DNA of 64,000 bases. Origin: Antrihabitans stalagmiti. GTDB lineage: Bacteria > Actinomycetota > Actinomycetes > Mycobacteriales > Mycobacteriaceae. Every line of letters begins with the position of its first letter. The first letter of the stretch is position 1. Of this stretch, positions 44,055 through 53,950 are shown piece by piece. The notes below the pieces were generated by a model. That model ran no database searches, had not been told where the DNA came from, and saw only the letters and a list, made by a program, of their open reading frames with translations. The position numbers and the translations under genes were made by a program. The DNA is taken from the NCBI RefSeq assembly GCF_016482825.1, contig NZ_JAEMNV010000006.1, positions 310,001-374,000 on the forward strand, in the 5' to 3' direction.

Positions 44055-46214
44055 GTGACCGATACGGACCTGTTCACTACGCCTGTTGACGATTCCAAGA
44101 CCGATTCTTCGGTCAGCCAGGCGAGCGATACTTCACAAACCACACCGGCCGCACCAGCGACCGAAGCGCCGCGTGGCGGCGGATTGGCGGGGATGTTGCT
44201 ACCTCAATTGCGGGCACTCGCCGCAGAACTCGGTATCCGTGGAACCTCCGGAATGCGAAAAGGCGACCTGATCGGTGCGATCAAGGATCGTCAGTCGGGC
44301 TCCAGCGCCAAGAAGGAAGCAGCCGAACCCGTCGCCGAACGGCCGAAGAAGGTCGAAGCGGCCGAGGCTCCCGCCAAGGTCGAGGCCGTTGCTCCCGTTG
44401 TCGAGGCGCCCGCACAGGCTCCGAAGGCGGATTCCGCACAGGCCACCGAGTCGGTAGCAACCGACTCCGCACCGGCAGCAGCCGAAGCGAAGACCGACGC
44501 GTCCGAGTCGCGGACCGACGAGGAGTCCGAGCGCGCACAGGGCGGGCGAAACCGCCAGCGTCGCGGCGCATCGCGTCAGGCAGGATCGCCTGCAGCCGAG
44601 CAGGGCGAGTCGCAGCAACCCGCGACCCAGTCCGAGGATCAGCCGCGCCGCAACGAGCAGAACAACGATCGCAGCGGCCAGGACGGGCAAGCGAACCAGG
44701 GCGGCAACCGCCGGGAACGCAACCAGGGTGGCGACCGCAACCAGGGTGAGCGCAACAACCAGGGTGACCGCAACCAGGGCAACCAGGGTGAACGCAACCA
44801 GGGCAACCAGGGTGAGCGAAACCAGGGCGGCGACCGCAACCAGGGCAACCAGGGCGACCGAAATCGCAACCAGAACAACAACAATCAAGCCAACAGCAAT
44901 CAGGGCAACAACGGTCCGCGTGGCGACAATCGCAACGACAATCGGGACGATGACGAAGAGGGCGGCCGCGGTCGTCGCGGACGCCGCTTCCGGGAGCGTC
45001 GCCGTGGTCGCGAACGTGGTGAAGGTGGCGGGGCGCCCGATGCTCGCGAGCCCGAAATTCGCGAAGACGACGTTCTTCAGCCCGTAGCCGGAATCCTCGA
45101 TGTGCTGGACAACTACGCATTCGTGCGGACGTCCGGATACCTCGCGGGACCCAACGACGTGTACGTATCGATGAACCTCGTTCGTAAGAGCGGGCTTCGT
45201 CGCGGTGACGCCATCACCGGTGCAGTTCGTGCGCCGCGTGAGGGTGAGCAGAGCAATCAGCGGCAGAAGTTCGATCCGTTGGTTCGACTGGACACCATCA
45301 ACGGTGGCGACATCGATGCAGCGCGTCGCCGTCCCGAATTCCAGAAGCTGACGCCGCTGTATCCGAATCAGCGGCTGCGCCTGGAAACGACGCAGAACAA
45401 GCTCACGACCCGCGTGATAGACCTGATCATGCCGATCGGTAAGGGCCAGCGTGCCCTGATCGTCAGCCCGCCCAAGGCAGGTAAGACGACGATCATGCAG
45501 GACATCGCCAACGCGATCGCCGTCAACAACCCCGAGGTCTACCTCATGGTTGTGCTCGTCGACGAGCGGCCGGAAGAGGTCACCGACATGCAGCGCTCGG
45601 TGAAGGGTGAGGTCATCGCCTCGACCTTCGACCGTCCGCCCGGCGATCACACGTCGGTCGCCGAGTTGGCGATCGAGCGGGCAAAGCGGTTGGTGGAGAT
45701 GGGTAAGGACGTCGTCGTTCTGCTCGACTCGATCACGCGCCTCGGCCGTGCGTACAACAACTCGTCGCCCGCCTCGGGTCGCATCCTCTCCGGTGGTGTC
45801 GATTCGACTGCGCTCTACCCGCCGAAGCGTTTCCTCGGTGCCGCGCGCAACATCGAAAACGGTGGTTCGTTGACCATCATCGCAACGGCGATGGTCGAGA
45901 CCGGCTCTACCGGTGACACCGTTATCTTCGAAGAGTTCAAGGGCACCGGCAACGCGGAGCTCAAGCTCGATCGAAAGATCGCAGAGCGTCGGGTGTTCCC
46001 CGCGGTCGACGTCAATCCGTCCGGTACGCGTAAGGACGAGTTGCTGCTCAATCCGGACGAGGCTGCCGTTCTGCACAAGTTGCGGCGGGTGCTGTCCGGC
46101 CTGGACAGCCATCAGGCAATCGATCTGCTGATCGACCGTCTGAAGAAGACGCGCAACAACCTCGAGTTCCTTATGACGGTCTCGAAAACAGCTCCAGGTC
46201 TGGCAGACGAGTAG
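44055..46214 (+). CDS. rho: Transcription termination factor Rho with long disordered insert
   Basis: A 719-aa hexameric RNA translocase that ends transcription. Residues about 50-80 form the Rho N-terminal domain ([15 protein letters not shown]). Residues about 80-200 are Ala/Glu/Pro-rich and about 200-330 are Asn/Gln/Gly/Arg-rich with tandem NQG(D/E)RNQG units. The RNA-binding cold-shock-like domain follows ([14 protein letters not shown]), then the ATPase with P-loop [10 protein letters not shown] (about 473), [10 protein letters not shown] and [13 protein letters not shown]. The core is standard; the insert makes it about 300 residues longer than E. coli Rho. GTG start. Confidence 0.97.
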   Translation: MTDTDLFTTPVDDSKTDSSVSQASDTSQTTPAAPATEAPRGGGLAGMLLPQLRALAAELGIRGTSGMRKGDLIGAIKDRQSGSSAKKEAAEPVAERPKKVEAAEAPAKVEAVAPVVEAPAQAPKADSAQATESVATDSAPAAAEAKTDASESRTDEESERAQGGRNRQRRGASRQAGSPAAEQGESQQPATQSEDQPRRNEQNNDRSGQDGQANQGGNRRERNQGGDRNQGERNNQGDRNQGNQGERNQGNQGERNQGGDRNQGNQGDRNRNQNNNNQANSNQGNNGPRGDNRNDNRDDDEEGGRGRRGRRFRERRRGRERGEGGGAPDAREPEIREDDVLQPVAGILDVLDNYAFVRTSGYLAGPNDVYVSMNLVRKSGLRRGDAITGAVRAPREGEQSNQRQKFDPLVRLDTINGGDIDAARRRPEFQKLTPLYPNQRLRLETTQNKLTTRVIDLIMPIGKGQRALIVSPPKAGKTTIMQDIANAIAVNNPEVYLMVVLVDERPEEVTDMQRSVKGEVIASTFDRPPGDHTSVAELAIERAKRLVEMGKDVVVLLDSITRLGRAYNNSSPASGRILSGGVDSTALYPPKRFLGAARNIENGGSLTIIATAMVETGSTGDTVIFEEFKGTGNAELKLDRKIAERRVFPAVDVNPSGTRKDELLLNPDEAAVLHKLRRVLSGLDSHQAIDLLIDRLKKTRNNLEFLMTVSKTAPGLADE
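44693..44910 (+). repeat. In-frame tandem repeats in rho
   Basis: Degenerate 9-24 bp units built on AACCAGGG(C/T) coding Asn-Gln-Gly with Arg/Glu/Asp/Asn interleaved. The units are near-identical at DNA level, so copy number could vary by slippage without breaking the frame. Confidence 0.8.
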
Positions 46215-46443
46215 AAGGACCGAAGAACGCTCGACCGATCGTGGCTGCGCCCGCGATCAAGAGCGCAGTTGCTAGAGCAAGAGAAGGTTCGTCCGCGGGC
46301 ACCGCTTCGTAGGGTGCCCGCGTGTTTGTCGTTGTCTCGTAGCTATACGCCCGATCAGGTGTGGTCTGCGGCAACGCCGTGACGCCGAGACCGATGGCTA
46401 CGAAGAGAAATACGAAGACTGCGGCCGCACAGCGGAGATTCAT
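46171..46443 (-). CDS. Small two-helix membrane protein, overlapping the rho 3' end
   Basis: A 90-aa open frame starting MNLRCAAAVFVF at 46443, with hydrophobic helices near residues 5-24 and 54-70 and a polar loop between. The composition suits a membrane protein. Its last 44 bases lie antisense to the end of rho, and a perfect hairpin suited to rho termination falls inside it. A longer upstream frame is unlikely. Not recognised. Confidence 0.45.
   Translation of the reverse strand: MNLRCAAAVFVFLFVAIGLGVTALPQTTPDRAYSYETTTNTRAPYEAVPADEPSLALATALLIAGAATIGRAFFGPSTRLPDLELFSRPS
46294..46322 (+). terminator. Hairpin downstream of rho
   Basis: A perfect 10-bp stem CGCGGGCACC / GGTGCCCGCG with a 9-nt loop, followed by TGTTTGTCGTTGT, 80 bp after the rho stop. 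It is a plausible intrinsic terminator for rho. Confidence 0.55.
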
Positions 46444-46620
46444 ATCCGGTGGTCCTTCGATCGGCTTGCACGGTCGTCGATCCCTGCCGAATCTATGAGT
46501 GTGTCCAGGCTGCTGCACGAGTAGTCGACTACTCGATTCGATCTGCGGGCCATATTCATTCGGCTCAGCGTCGGGGGAGTGCGGTAGATTTCGGAACAAC
46601 TCTGCAGCCAAGGGGCGTCG

Positions 46621-47892
46621 GTGAAATTCGATGTGAAGTTGTCCGGTCGGGTCGGTGCGGTTGCACTTGTGGTGCTGCTCGGCGGCGCTCAGATTGCGGG
46701 CTGCGCCTCGCCGACAGAAGGTGCTGCAAAGGCAGGCGAAGTCGATGTGCGCACGCTGGATGTCGGGAACTACAGCACCGAACCGCTCGAGGTACCCCGT
46801 AACGACCGGGAGTCGTTCGGCAGGCTGATCGAAGCCGTGCGAATCGCAGACGCCGTTGCGAACCCGTACAAGATCGATCCCGATTTGAAGTACTGGTCAG
46901 GGGCAGAACCGCGGCCGGACGCAAAGTCGGCGACAGGCACCCTCGCTGACGCGACGCAGCCGGTGCTGGAGAAGTACGGAATGATCGCCGGCTACGCAGT
47001 CGGCGGACGAGACCAAGAGTTTCCTGCCGAGGGCAAGCCGAAAGTCGGCGATGCACGTGCGGTGACGATCAATGTGCTCCGCTTCCCCGACGAGGATTCA
47101 GCCGAACGCGCGGCGCGGGAGATCGACGCTGTCGACTTTGCCCTCAGCCCGGACAACCGCGCGGTGGATATTCCGGAATACGATGCCGCGCAAAGTCATT
47201 GGCGCTTAGGCGTGCCTACTCTCGGATCGACGATCGCGCACGGATTCTGGGTCGTGAACGTCTACGCCGAACACACCTCGCCGGACATCGACGCGCTGAC
47301 CGACCTCGTCACGAAGACGTTCGATGCGCAGATGCCACTCCTCGACGGCTTCGAGGCGACGCCGGTGGACAAGGTGGCCACGTTGCCACTCGACGCCGAG
47401 GGGATGGTCAGGCGGATCCTGCCGTACCAGGTCGGCGTCTGGCCCTATCCCGTCGTCGAATCGGACGATCCGAGCACGATTGTCGAGTCCGGCAACGTCA
47501 GCATCGAATCCGGCATCGCGTACGGCAGGCTCGGGGCGACGCATTCGGCGGGAAACAAGGAAGTCGTCGGCAAGCTCTTCGACGAGACGGGTCTGGAATT
47601 CTGGGGCGCCGTCGAGATCGGCACCTTTCTGTATCGGGTGCGCGACAAGGCCGCGGCGGAGCAACTCGTCGCGGAGAACTACGGAGATTCGCCGAACATC
47701 ACGAACACGATCGACGGACCGGAGGGCGTGCCGGACGCAACGTGTCAGGAGTTGCAGACCGACGCTGGCGATCCGTACTACCGCTGCAGCGTGATCTATC
47801 GGCAGTACGCGGCAAGCGTCACCAGTGACGACGAGGACGATGTTCGGTTCAAAGCCGCAGCTCAGTACGCACTTCTTGCCAACAGTCAGTAG
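46621..47892 (+). CDS. Large lipoprotein (DUF7373-like)
   Basis: A 423-aa predicted lipoprotein (lipobox IAGC, Cys about 28). The mature part has two similar alpha/beta halves (AVTINVLRFPDEDSAERAA near 143 and VEIGTFLYRVRDKAAAEQLV near 332), the pattern of the DUF7373 lipoproteins common in Nocardia and Rhodococcus. Cysteines in ATCQEL and YRCSV may pair. GTG start. Probably displayed on the cell envelope; role unknown. Confidence 0.8.
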   Translation: MKFDVKLSGRVGAVALVVLLGGAQIAGCASPTEGAAKAGEVDVRTLDVGNYSTEPLEVPRNDRESFGRLIEAVRIADAVANPYKIDPDLKYWSGAEPRPDAKSATGTLADATQPVLEKYGMIAGYAVGGRDQEFPAEGKPKVGDARAVTINVLRFPDEDSAERAAREIDAVDFALSPDNRAVDIPEYDAAQSHWRLGVPTLGSTIAHGFWVVNVYAEHTSPDIDALTDLVTKTFDAQMPLLDGFEATPVDKVATLPLDAEGMVRRILPYQVGVWPYPVVESDDPSTIVESGNVSIESGIAYGRLGATHSAGNKEVVGKLFDETGLEFWGAVEIGTFLYRVRDKAAAEQLVAENYGDSPNITNTIDGPEGVPDATCQELQTDAGDPYYRCSVIYRQYAASVTSDDEDDVRFKAAAQYALLANSQ

Positions 47893-48033
47893 CGAAGGAA
47901 CAATCGTCGGGCCCGCTGGGTTGAACGATTCGTAAAGCCGCCATCAGCTCTGGCATACTGAGCGGTCGAGTCCGGTTCCGGTTCACGTCTTCGATTGGCG
48001 AAGGCGACCCGGCGACCACTGTGAGAGGACACC

Positions 48034-48267
48034 ATGAAGGCAGGAATTCATCCCAACTACGTAGCGACGACAGTCGTCTGCGGTTGCGGAAACACGTTCG
48101 AGACGCACAGCACCAAGGCATCGGGTCACATCAATGTCGAGGTTTGCTCGCAGTGCCACCCGTTCTACACCGGCAAGCAGAAGATCCTCGACACCGGCGG
48201 CCGTGTCGCCCGCTTCGAGGCTCGCTACGGCAAGCGCGCAGGCAAGAAAGCCGACGCCAGCTCCTAG
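48034..48267 (+). CDS. rpmE: 50S ribosomal protein L31
   Basis: A 77-aa zinc-containing L31. The four zinc ligands are present as CGCG (Cys 16 and 18) and CSQC (Cys 38 and 41), so this is the C+ form whose use depends on zinc supply; C- paralogues lacking them replace it under zinc starvation (family knowledge). A canonical terminator follows. Confidence 0.97.
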   Translation: MKAGIHPNYVATTVVCGCGNTFETHSTKASGHINVEVCSQCHPFYTGKQKILDTGGRVARFEARYGKRAGKKADASS

Positions 48268-48274
48268 CTTCTTC

Positions 48275-48322
48275 GCCGACGCCCGTCCTGTGATCGCTGC
48301 AGGCCGGGCGTCGGCTTTTTTT
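48275..48322 (+). terminator. Intrinsic terminator of rpmE
   Basis: A perfect 11-bp stem GCCGACGCCCG / CGGGCGTCGGC with a 19-nt loop, followed directly by seven T residues (48316-48322). Confidence 0.93.
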
Positions 48323-48356
48323 CTATCAAGACCTATCGCAGGCGAGCAGCGGAGAG

Positions 48357-49448
48357 ATGAGCAAGGGCATGGCTGACAAGAACACTGCATCCGCGGTCGA
48401 CGACATTCTCGCCGAGCACACCAGCTTGGAGCTGCAGCTTTCCGATCCTGCGCTGCACAACGACCCGGGAGCGGCCCGCCGTGTCGGCAAACGTTTCGCC
48501 GAACTCGCACCTGTCATGGCGACCTACACCAAGCTGCAGTCCGCTCGTGACGACCTCGAAGCGGCCAAGGAACTCGCGGCCGACGATTCCAGTTTCGCGG
48601 CCGAAATCCCCGATCTGGAAGCACAGGTCCTCGAGCTGGACCATGCGCTCACCGATCTTCTTGCACCGCGAGATCCGCACGACAGCGACGACGTCGTCCT
48701 CGAGGTCAAGTCGGGTGAAGGTGGCGAGGAGTCAGCGCTGTTCGCCGCAGACCTGGCGCGGATGTACCTTCGCTATGCCGAGCGTCGGGGTTGGCGGGTC
48801 GAGGTGCTCGACGCGAACATCTCCGATCTCGGTGGCTACAAGGACGCGACGTTGTCCATCAAAGCGAAGTCCGCGGAGCGTGACGGGGTCTGGTCTCGGC
48901 TGAAGTTCGAGGGCGGCGTGCATCGGGTCCAGCGGGTGCCGGTGACCGAGTCGCAGGGCCGGGTCCATACGTCGGCGGCGGGGATTCTGATCTATCCGGA
49001 GCCGGAAGAAGTCGAGGACGTGCAGATCGACGAAACCGATCTGCGGATCGACGTCTATCGGTCCTCCGGCAAGGGCGGCCAGGGCGTCAACACGACGGAC
49101 TCCGCTGTCCGCATCACACATCTGCCGACCGGAATCGTCGTGACGTGCCAGAACGAACGGTCGCAGCTGCAGAACAAGGCGCGCGCGATGCAGGTTCTCG
49201 CGGCACGCCTGCAGGTCGTTGCGGAAGAGGCTGCCAACGCCGAGGCATCGGCGGGACGGGCGAGTCAGGTTCGTACGGTCGATCGCTCGGAGCGCATCCG
49301 GACCTACAATTTTCCCGAGAACCGCATCACCGACCATCGGATCGGCTTCAAGTCGCACAACCTCGACGCAGTGCTCGATGGTGAGCTCGACGCGTTGCTC
49401 GATGCGTTGGGTAAAGCGGACCGCGAAGCGCGGCTCGCCGTCGAGTAG
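48357..49448 (+). CDS. prfA: Peptide chain release factor 1
   Basis: A 363-aa class I release factor for UAA and UAG stops. The GGQ catalytic loop is SGKGGQGVN (about 238-246), preceded by the stop-codon recognition domain. ATG at 48357 with GGAGAG just upstream is used; an ATG at 48369 would shorten it by four residues. The product is the target of the PrmC methylase encoded next, which modifies the GGQ glutamine. Confidence 0.97.
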   Translation: MSKGMADKNTASAVDDILAEHTSLELQLSDPALHNDPGAARRVGKRFAELAPVMATYTKLQSARDDLEAAKELAADDSSFAAEIPDLEAQVLELDHALTDLLAPRDPHDSDDVVLEVKSGEGGEESALFAADLARMYLRYAERRGWRVEVLDANISDLGGYKDATLSIKAKSAERDGVWSRLKFEGGVHRVQRVPVTESQGRVHTSAAGILIYPEPEEVEDVQIDETDLRIDVYRSSGKGGQGVNTTDSAVRITHLPTGIVVTCQNERSQLQNKARAMQVLAARLQVVAEEAANAEASAGRASQVRTVDRSERIRTYNFPENRITDHRIGFKSHNLDAVLDGELDALLDALGKADREARLAVE

Positions 49449-49496
49449 CAGGGGATCCTGCGTCGACGCCCGTCCTTCGCGTGGCAGGCTGTAAGT

Positions 49497-50384
49497 GTGA
49501 GCCGACAGCCAGTTCGTACAGCGATTCGTGAGGCCACCGAACAACTTGCGGCGGCGGGCGTGCACAGCGCACGAAACGATGCCGAGGTGCTCGCCGCTCA
49601 TCTGATGGGTGTGGAGCGAACCCGGCTGTGTCTGGTACCGCTCGTCGAGTCCGCGGTGCTCCAGGCGTATCGCAAGATGGTCGATCAGCGAGCCAAACGT
49701 ATTCCGCTGCAGTACATCACCGGTACTTCGCCGATGGGGGAGATCGATCTCGAAGTCGGGCCAGGGGTTTTCGTGCCGCGCCCCGAGACGGAGTTGCTGC
49801 TTGCCTGGGCCCTGGCGTTTCTGGAGTCCTGCAACCGGCACCCACCGGTGGTGCTCGACCTCTGCACCGGTTCGGGCGCGTTGGCGTTGGCGTTGGCCCA
49901 CGCCAGACCCGATGCCGTCGTACACGCGATCGAATTGGATCCACGGGCACTGACCTGGGCGCAACGCAACGCAATGCTTCGGGCCGACGACGGCGACACC
50001 GAGATCACCCTGCACAACGACGACGTCACGCGCCCCGACCTGCTCACCGAACTCGACGGCACGGTCGATCTGATCGTTGCGAACCCGCCCTACGTACCGG
50101 TCGGTGCTCAGCTCGAGCCCGAGGTGATCGAGCACGATCCCCACATGGCGTTGTTCGCCGGGCCCGACGGCCTCGATGTGATCGAGCCGATGGTCGCAAA
50201 CGTTGCTCGCTGGTTGCGTGTCGGAGGTGGGGTGGCGATCGAACACGACGACTCGAACGGCGCTGCCGTCGCAGGGTTGCTGGAGGCGGGCGGTTCGTTC
50301 ACCGACATCGTCACCCACCCCGACCTCGCAGGTCGACCTCGATTTGTCGTCGCGCGGCGCGACAATGCAAGGATGGACGCGTGA
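49497..50384 (+). CDS. prmC: Release factor glutamine methyltransferase
   Basis: A 295-aa SAM-dependent methylase of the release-factor GGQ glutamine. The SAM loop is DLCTGSGALAL (about 121) and the amide-methylase signature NPPYVPV is at about 197. GTG start; stop overlaps the Sua5 gene by 4 nt. Confidence 0.96.
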   Translation: MSRQPVRTAIREATEQLAAAGVHSARNDAEVLAAHLMGVERTRLCLVPLVESAVLQAYRKMVDQRAKRIPLQYITGTSPMGEIDLEVGPGVFVPRPETELLLAWALAFLESCNRHPPVVLDLCTGSGALALALAHARPDAVVHAIELDPRALTWAQRNAMLRADDGDTEITLHNDDVTRPDLLTELDGTVDLIVANPPYVPVGAQLEPEVIEHDPHMALFAGPDGLDVIEPMVANVARWLRVGGGVAIEHDDSNGAAVAGLLEAGGSFTDIVTHPDLAGRPRFVVARRDNARMDA

Positions 50385-51046
50385 GCACGGTCTACGACTG
50401 CCAGGATTCTGCGGCTCGGGCTGCCGGAATAGACGCTGCTACCCGAACTTTGAAGGCAGGCCGCCTCGTCGTCATGCCGACGGACACCCTCTACGGGATC
50501 GGTGCCGACGCGTTCGACAGTTCCGCGGTGGCTGCATTGTTGCGCGCCAAGCGTCGCGGTCGCGACATGCCGGTGCCGGTACTTGTCGGTTCGTGGAACA
50601 CGATCGACGGACTTGTGTTGTCGGTGCGGCCACAGGCACGCGATCTCGTGCGTGCGTTCTGGCCCGGCGGCCTCAGTCTGGTTGTGCAACAGGCTCCGTC
50701 GCTGGCGTGGGACCTCGGCGATACGCGGGGGACCGTGATGCTGCGGATGCCGCTGCATCCGGTCGCGCTTGAACTGCTGCGTGAGGTCGGTCCGCTGGCG
50801 GTGTCGAGCGCCAACGTCTCGGGCTCGCCACCTGCGAAGACGGCCGCCGAAGCTCGCGAACAACTCGGTGAAGATGTGACCGTCTATCTGGACGGTGGCA
50901 CGTCGGAGCTTGCTGTCGCGTCGACGATCGTGGATCTCACGTCGGATCACCCGCGGATTCTGCGGTCGGGAGCCGTTGCGAGCAGCGACATTGCGGACGT
51001 GCTCGGTGTATCGGTCGAAAGCCTCGAGGCGGGAGCAATGCGATGA
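50381..51046 (+). CDS. Threonylcarbamoyl-AMP synthase (Sua5/YrdC family)
   Basis: A 221-aa single-domain YrdC-type enzyme that makes threonylcarbamoyl-AMP for the t6A37 modification of ANN-decoding tRNAs. Landmarks are GRLVVMPTDTLYGIGADA (about 27), KRRGRDMPVPVLV and PLAVSSANVSG. GTG at 50381 overlaps prmC; the C-terminal Sua5 domain of longer homologues is absent. Confidence 0.94.
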   Translation: MSTVYDCQDSAARAAGIDAATRTLKAGRLVVMPTDTLYGIGADAFDSSAVAALLRAKRRGRDMPVPVLVGSWNTIDGLVLSVRPQARDLVRAFWPGGLSLVVQQAPSLAWDLGDTRGTVMLRMPLHPVALELLREVGPLAVSSANVSGSPPAKTAAEAREQLGEDVTVYLDGGTSELAVASTIVDLTSDHPRILRSGAVASSDIADVLGVSVESLEAGAMR

Positions 51047-52350
51047 GCACCGACGGTAACGATCGATTCTGGGGACCGGATTTCGGAGAACTGGAGCAGA
51101 CCGACCCGGAGGTCGCCGACATCGTCCTCGGTGAGCTCGAACGGCAGCGCGGTGGGCTGCAGCTGATCGCGAGTGAAAACCTCACCAGCCCTGCCGTATT
51201 GGCGACGCTCGGGTCGACGTTGAGCAACAAGTACGCCGAAGGCTATCCGGGGCACCGGTACTACGGCGGTTGCGCCGAGGTCGACAAAGCCGAAGAACTG
51301 GCGATCGCGCGGGCGAAGGCACTGTTCGGTGCCGAGCACGTCAACGTGCAGCCGCACTCGGGCGCGAGCGCGAATTTCGCCGTATACGCCGCGTTCGCGC
51401 AACCGGGCGATCCGATTCTCGCCATGAGCCTGCCGCACGGCGGCCACCTCACCCATGGATCGCGAGTGAGCTTCTCGGGCAAATGGTTCGCGCCAACGCC
51501 CTACCACGTGAACAAGCGGACCGAAACGATCGACTACGACGAGGTCAGGGACCTTGCGCTCGCACATCGGCCGCGAATCATCGTCGCAGGCGCTACGGCG
51601 TATCCGCGGCTGATCGACTTCGCGATATTCAGGAAGATCGCCGACGAGGTCGACGCGATCCTCTGGGTCGATGCGGCGCATTTCATCGGCCTGGTAGCAG
51701 GCAAGGCGATTCCGTCCCCGGTGCCGTACGCCGATGTCGTGTCCGCGACGACACACAAGGTGCTCCGCGGCCCACGAGGCGGAATGCTGATGTGCAGGGC
51801 CGAGCACGCGAAGGCGATCGACAAGGCAGTCTTCCCGTTCAGTCAGGGCGGACCGTTGATGCACGCGGTCGCAGCGAAGGCCGTCGCGTTCAAGGAAGCA
51901 TCGACTCCGCAGTTCCAGGCGTACGCCTCCGGCGTCACCGCGAACGCTGCGGCATTGTCGAAGTCGCTCGAGTCGAACGGCATGCGTGCGGTGTCGGGCG
52001 GTACGGACACCCATCTCGCCCTCCTCGATATCCAAGCACTCGGGGTGTCGGGCGCCGAAGCCGAGGTGCGTTGCGATGCGGGACGAATCACCTTGAACAA
52101 GAACGCAATTCCGTACGATCCCGCGCCGCCGCGCGTTGCATCCGGTATTCGTGTCGGCTCGGCCGCGCTCACGACGCAAGGTTTCGACGTGTCCGACATG
52201 GACCGTGTCGGCGGGCTCGTCGTCAGGGCCGTCAAAGCGGACCCGACGTCATCGGCGGGACGAATCGAACTCGATGCCGTGCGCGCCGAGGTTGCGGAAC
52301 TGGTCGCGGCCAAGCCGGCCTATCCGCGCGGGGTAGCGTCCGCCACGTGA
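51043..52350 (+). CDS. glyA: Serine hydroxymethyltransferase
   Basis: A 435-aa PLP enzyme interconverting serine and glycine with tetrahydrofolate. The PLP lysine is in SATTHKVLRGPRGG (about 237); LIASENLTSPAVL and EGYPGHRYYGGC are standard. The position between the Sua5 and wecA genes, in a 4-nt overlapping chain, is unusual for a housekeeping glyA and suggests a second copy elsewhere (inference). Confidence 0.95.
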   Translation: MSTDGNDRFWGPDFGELEQTDPEVADIVLGELERQRGGLQLIASENLTSPAVLATLGSTLSNKYAEGYPGHRYYGGCAEVDKAEELAIARAKALFGAEHVNVQPHSGASANFAVYAAFAQPGDPILAMSLPHGGHLTHGSRVSFSGKWFAPTPYHVNKRTETIDYDEVRDLALAHRPRIIVAGATAYPRLIDFAIFRKIADEVDAILWVDAAHFIGLVAGKAIPSPVPYADVVSATTHKVLRGPRGGMLMCRAEHAKAIDKAVFPFSQGGPLMHAVAAKAVAFKEASTPQFQAYASGVTANAAALSKSLESNGMRAVSGGTDTHLALLDIQALGVSGAEAEVRCDAGRITLNKNAIPYDPAPPRVASGIRVGSAALTTQGFDVSDMDRVGGLVVRAVKADPTSSAGRIELDAVRAEVAELVAAKPAYPRGVASAT

Positions 52351-53519
52351 TAGCCGCCGACTCCACCGCTGTGGTGCTGGCCCAATCGAGCAGCGGCGCG
52401 GGTGTACCACTTCGCGAGCTGTTGCTCGTGATGCTGACCGCTGCTGTCGTCACGTTCTTCGCGACCGGCGGAATCCGAATGCTGGCCATCGCCTTCGGGG
52501 CGGTCGCCATCCCGCGCGAACGCGACGTCCACACCGCACCCATCCCGCGTATGGGTGGGGTCGGCATGTACCTCGGCGTGCTGGCAGCGGTGTTGTTCGC
52601 CCAGCAACTACCTGCGCTGGCCCGCGGATTCGATTACGACACCCCCGATATGCCTGCTGCGCTGGTCTCCGGGCTGGTCATCGTCCTCGTGGGTGTAATC
52701 GACGACCGTTGGGGTCTCGATGCGTTGACCAAATTCGTGGGACAGGTGACGGCCGCCGGCGTGCTCGTCGTGATGGGCGTGAGCTGGTGGGTCATCTATT
52801 TCCCGGGTGGCGGCGGCACGATCATTCTCGATCCACTCCAAGCGGGACTTGTGACGATCGCGGTGACGGTCGTGATGGTCAACGCGATGAACTTCGTCGA
52901 CGGCCTGGACGGACTTGCCGCGGGAATGGGGTTGATCGCAGCGCTGGCGATCTTCGTCTACTCGGTCGGTCTGTTGCGCGAACAGGGTGGGGACGTGAGT
53001 GTCTATCCGCCTGCTCTGCTCGCGGCCGCGCTCGCCGGCGCCTGCCTCGGCTTCCTTCCACACAACTTTCAGCCTGCCAAGATCTTTATGGGTGACTCGG
53101 GATCGATGCTGATCGGGTTGATGCTTGCGACTATCTCGACCAGCGCATCGGGCAAGGTCGGTCGGACCGCCTACGGCATTCGAGACATCCTCGGTCTGCT
53201 GACGCCGCTTTTGCTCGTCGGCGCAGTGATGTTCATCCCGATGCTCGATCTTCTGCTCGCTGTGGTTCGCCGCACCCGGGCTGGGGTGAGCCCGTTCAGC
53301 CCGGACAAGATGCATCTGCATCATCGGCTGCTGCAGATCGGGCACTCGCATCGCAGGGTGGTTCTGCTCATCTATTTGTGGGTCGGCGTTCTTGCTTTCG
53401 GAGCAGTCGGCTCCTCGTTGATCGATCGCAGGATAGTGGTCCTGATCTTCGCTGGGGGACTGGTATTTGCGCTGGTAGTGACCGCGGTGCCGTCTTTGCG
53501 AAAGCACGAGGACTGGTAG
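52347..53519 (+). CDS. wecA: WecA-type polyprenyl-phosphate GlcNAc-1-phosphate transferase
   Basis: A 390-aa membrane enzyme with about 11 helices that transfers GlcNAc-1-phosphate from UDP-GlcNAc to decaprenyl phosphate, the first step of the arabinogalactan linker in mycolata. Motifs: GVIDDRWGLD (about 114), NFVDGLDGLAAG (about 181), FMGDSGSML and the HLHHRLLQ loop near 320. GTG start overlaps glyA by 4 nt. It is followed by the atp operon, the mycobacterial order. Confidence 0.93.
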   Translation: MIAADSTAVVLAQSSSGAGVPLRELLLVMLTAAVVTFFATGGIRMLAIAFGAVAIPRERDVHTAPIPRMGGVGMYLGVLAAVLFAQQLPALARGFDYDTPDMPAALVSGLVIVLVGVIDDRWGLDALTKFVGQVTAAGVLVVMGVSWWVIYFPGGGGTIILDPLQAGLVTIAVTVVMVNAMNFVDGLDGLAAGMGLIAALAIFVYSVGLLREQGGDVSVYPPALLAAALAGACLGFLPHNFQPAKIFMGDSGSMLIGLMLATISTSASGKVGRTAYGIRDILGLLTPLLLVGAVMFIPMLDLLLAVVRRTRAGVSPFSPDKMHLHHRLLQIGHSHRRVVLLIYLWVGVLAFGAVGSSLIDRRIVVLIFAGGLVFALVVTAVPSLRKHEDW

Positions 53520-53543
53520 CGGGAAGCGTCCGATTTGCCCGGA

Positions 53544-53574
53544 CTCGACAGTGGGTCTCGGCATCTACTACACT
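53544..53574 (+). promoter_or_regulatory. Possible atp operon promoter
   Basis: TCGACA (53544-53549) and TACACT (53569-53574) with a 19-bp spacer, in the 213-bp gap before the first atp gene. The leader of about 150 nt would carry no obvious gene. Weak match; other positions are possible. Confidence 0.3.
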
Positions 53575-53732
53575 GTGTCGTGGGCAAGAAAAACGAACAA
53601 ATGCCTGTGGTACGGTTTTCGCTGTTCGTCCGGGTCGGCCTCACGGTCGCGTCGGGTGAGACGCTTAGACCGAGTAGGAGCCCGCACGTGAGTGTTGTCT
53701 GCGCGCAGATTTCCGCAAGCTAGCCGAAGGAC

Positions 53733-53939
53733 GTGGCGAACGAACCGCCCAGCCCGAGGCAGCTTATTGGAATTGGTACCGGCCTTGTTGGATGCATTGT
53801 TCTAGGTCTGGTTGCCGGTCTGCTTTTGGACGCCGCGATACACACGTCGCCGTTGTTCACAGCAATCGGGTTGCTGCTGGGAATAGTAGGCGCAACCGCA
53901 ACAATGATCGTGCAGTTCAGAACGTTCATGAGAGATTGA
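53733..53939 (+). CDS. Small F0F1-ATPase-associated membrane protein (AtpZ/AtpQ-like)
   Basis: A 68-aa two-helix hairpin protein (helices about 12-33 and 40-62) with the GTGLVGCIVLGLVAGLLLD pattern of AtpZ-like proteins encoded before atpI. These help assemble the c-ring or admit magnesium (family knowledge). GTG start at 53733, 11 bp before the AtpI-like gene. Confidence 0.75.
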   Translation: MANEPPSPRQLIGIGTGLVGCIVLGLVAGLLLDAAIHTSPLFTAIGLLLGIVGATATMIVQFRTFMRD

Positions 53940-53950
53940 GGAAGAGGCAG

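Noticed and set aside
44693-44910. Regularly spaced repeats in rho as a CRISPR array
   Set aside because: Units are 9-24 bp, contiguous, in frame and code for a protein tract; there are no unique spacers and no cas genes.
44199-46112. 637-codon open frame on the minus strand opposite rho
   Set aside because: Its Val/Ala/Leu runs are the complement of the rho repeats; rho itself is certain.
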